NCBI GenBank assembly: GCA_018066825.1
Contig: JAGPVU010000093.1
Location: forward strand, 1 to 6,598
Reading direction: 5' to 3'
Source of the DNA: Cycloclasticus sp.
GTDB lineage: Bacteria > Pseudomonadota > Gammaproteobacteria > Methylococcales > Cycloclasticaceae
Length of the DNA: 6,598 nt
The translations under genes were made by a program, and so were the position numbers. Below, piece by piece: positions 6,535 through 6,598 of this stretch; position 1 is the stretch's first letter, and the number at the start of each line of letters is the position of its first letter. The notes below the pieces were generated by a model. It ran no database searches, was not told where the DNA came from, and saw only the letters and a program-made list of their open reading frames with translations.

Positions 6535-6598
6535 TTACTCAACGCCTCAATGGTTTTTCGGCTCTGTTGCCACTGCGGATTGTCTTCCAGCTGCCCTT
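6531..6598 (-). CDS. nagZ: Probable C-terminal end of beta-N-acetylhexosaminidase NagZ (partial)
   Basis: An open frame enters from the window edge and stops with TGA at 6533-6531. About 21 residues are visible, ending GQLEDNPQWQQSRKTIEAL-SK. The W-Q-x-S/A-R-x-x-(I/L)-x-x-L pattern resembles the C-terminal helix of NagZ, the cytoplasmic glucosaminidase that removes GlcNAc from muropeptides in peptidoglycan recycling. Support is mostly context: from memory, nagZ adjoins the methylthioinosine phosphorylase gene in Pseudomonas aeruginosa and hpt in other gammaproteobacteria. The stop shares ATGA with the hpt start, showing a tight operon. The peptide is too short for a firm identification; another upstream gene is possible. 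Confidence 0.5.
   Translation of the reverse strand, partial: GQLEDNPQWQQSRKTIEALSK

Overview
The window reads as an ordinary chromosomal segment of a gammaproteobacterium with moderate GC content (roughly mid-40s per cent by eye). The main support is the gene set: a full-length Mfd followed directly by a CsiV-type periplasmic protein, a methylthioinosine-type phosphorylase, a DUF3581 protein and a probable nagZ tail. From memory, Pseudomonas aeruginosa has a comparable order (mfd, a hypothetical protein, the MTI phosphorylase, nagZ at PA3002-PA3005). That suggests a conserved gammaproteobacterial neighbourhood into which hpt and the DUF3581 gene fit here. I cannot name the genus. I see no mobile element, CRISPR array, tRNA or rRNA, and no clear sign of horizontal transfer.

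Layout: (1) Positions 192 to 1, minus strand, hold the first 64 codons of a beta-hydroxyacid dehydrogenase of the 3-hydroxyisobutyrate dehydrogenase type. (2) Positions 193-344 are a 152-bp AT-rich divergent intergenic region. (3) Positions 345-4476, plus strand, hold mfd and csiV, separated by one base and probably cotranscribed. (4) Positions 6598-4473, minus strand, hold a tight cluster read leftward: the end of nagZ, hpt (4-nt ATGA overlap), an MTI/MTA phosphorylase (13-nt overlap) and, after 44 nt, a DUF3581 gene. The two gene groups converge at 4473-4476, where one CTAG tetranucleotide is the stop codon of both csiV and the DUF3581 gene.

Functional picture: Mfd couples nucleotide excision repair to stalled RNA polymerase. 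CsiV is a cell-wall accessory protein, and NagZ, if that call is right, works in peptidoglycan recycling. The hpt and phosphorylase pair forms a plausible two-step salvage route. The phosphorylase has Asn-209 and Ala-211 where the adenosine-specific enzymes have two Asp residues, which predicts preference for the 6-oxopurine substrate methylthioinosine. It would then release hypoxanthine, which HPRT converts to IMP. The least characterised gene is the DUF3581 protein. Its N-terminus carries a GDFNPIH motif like that of hotdog-fold (R)-hydratases (MaoC / hydratase 2), including the Asp-x4-His pair. Nothing in the window amounts to a clearly new system; the DUF3581 motif and the salvage pair are the most useful leads.
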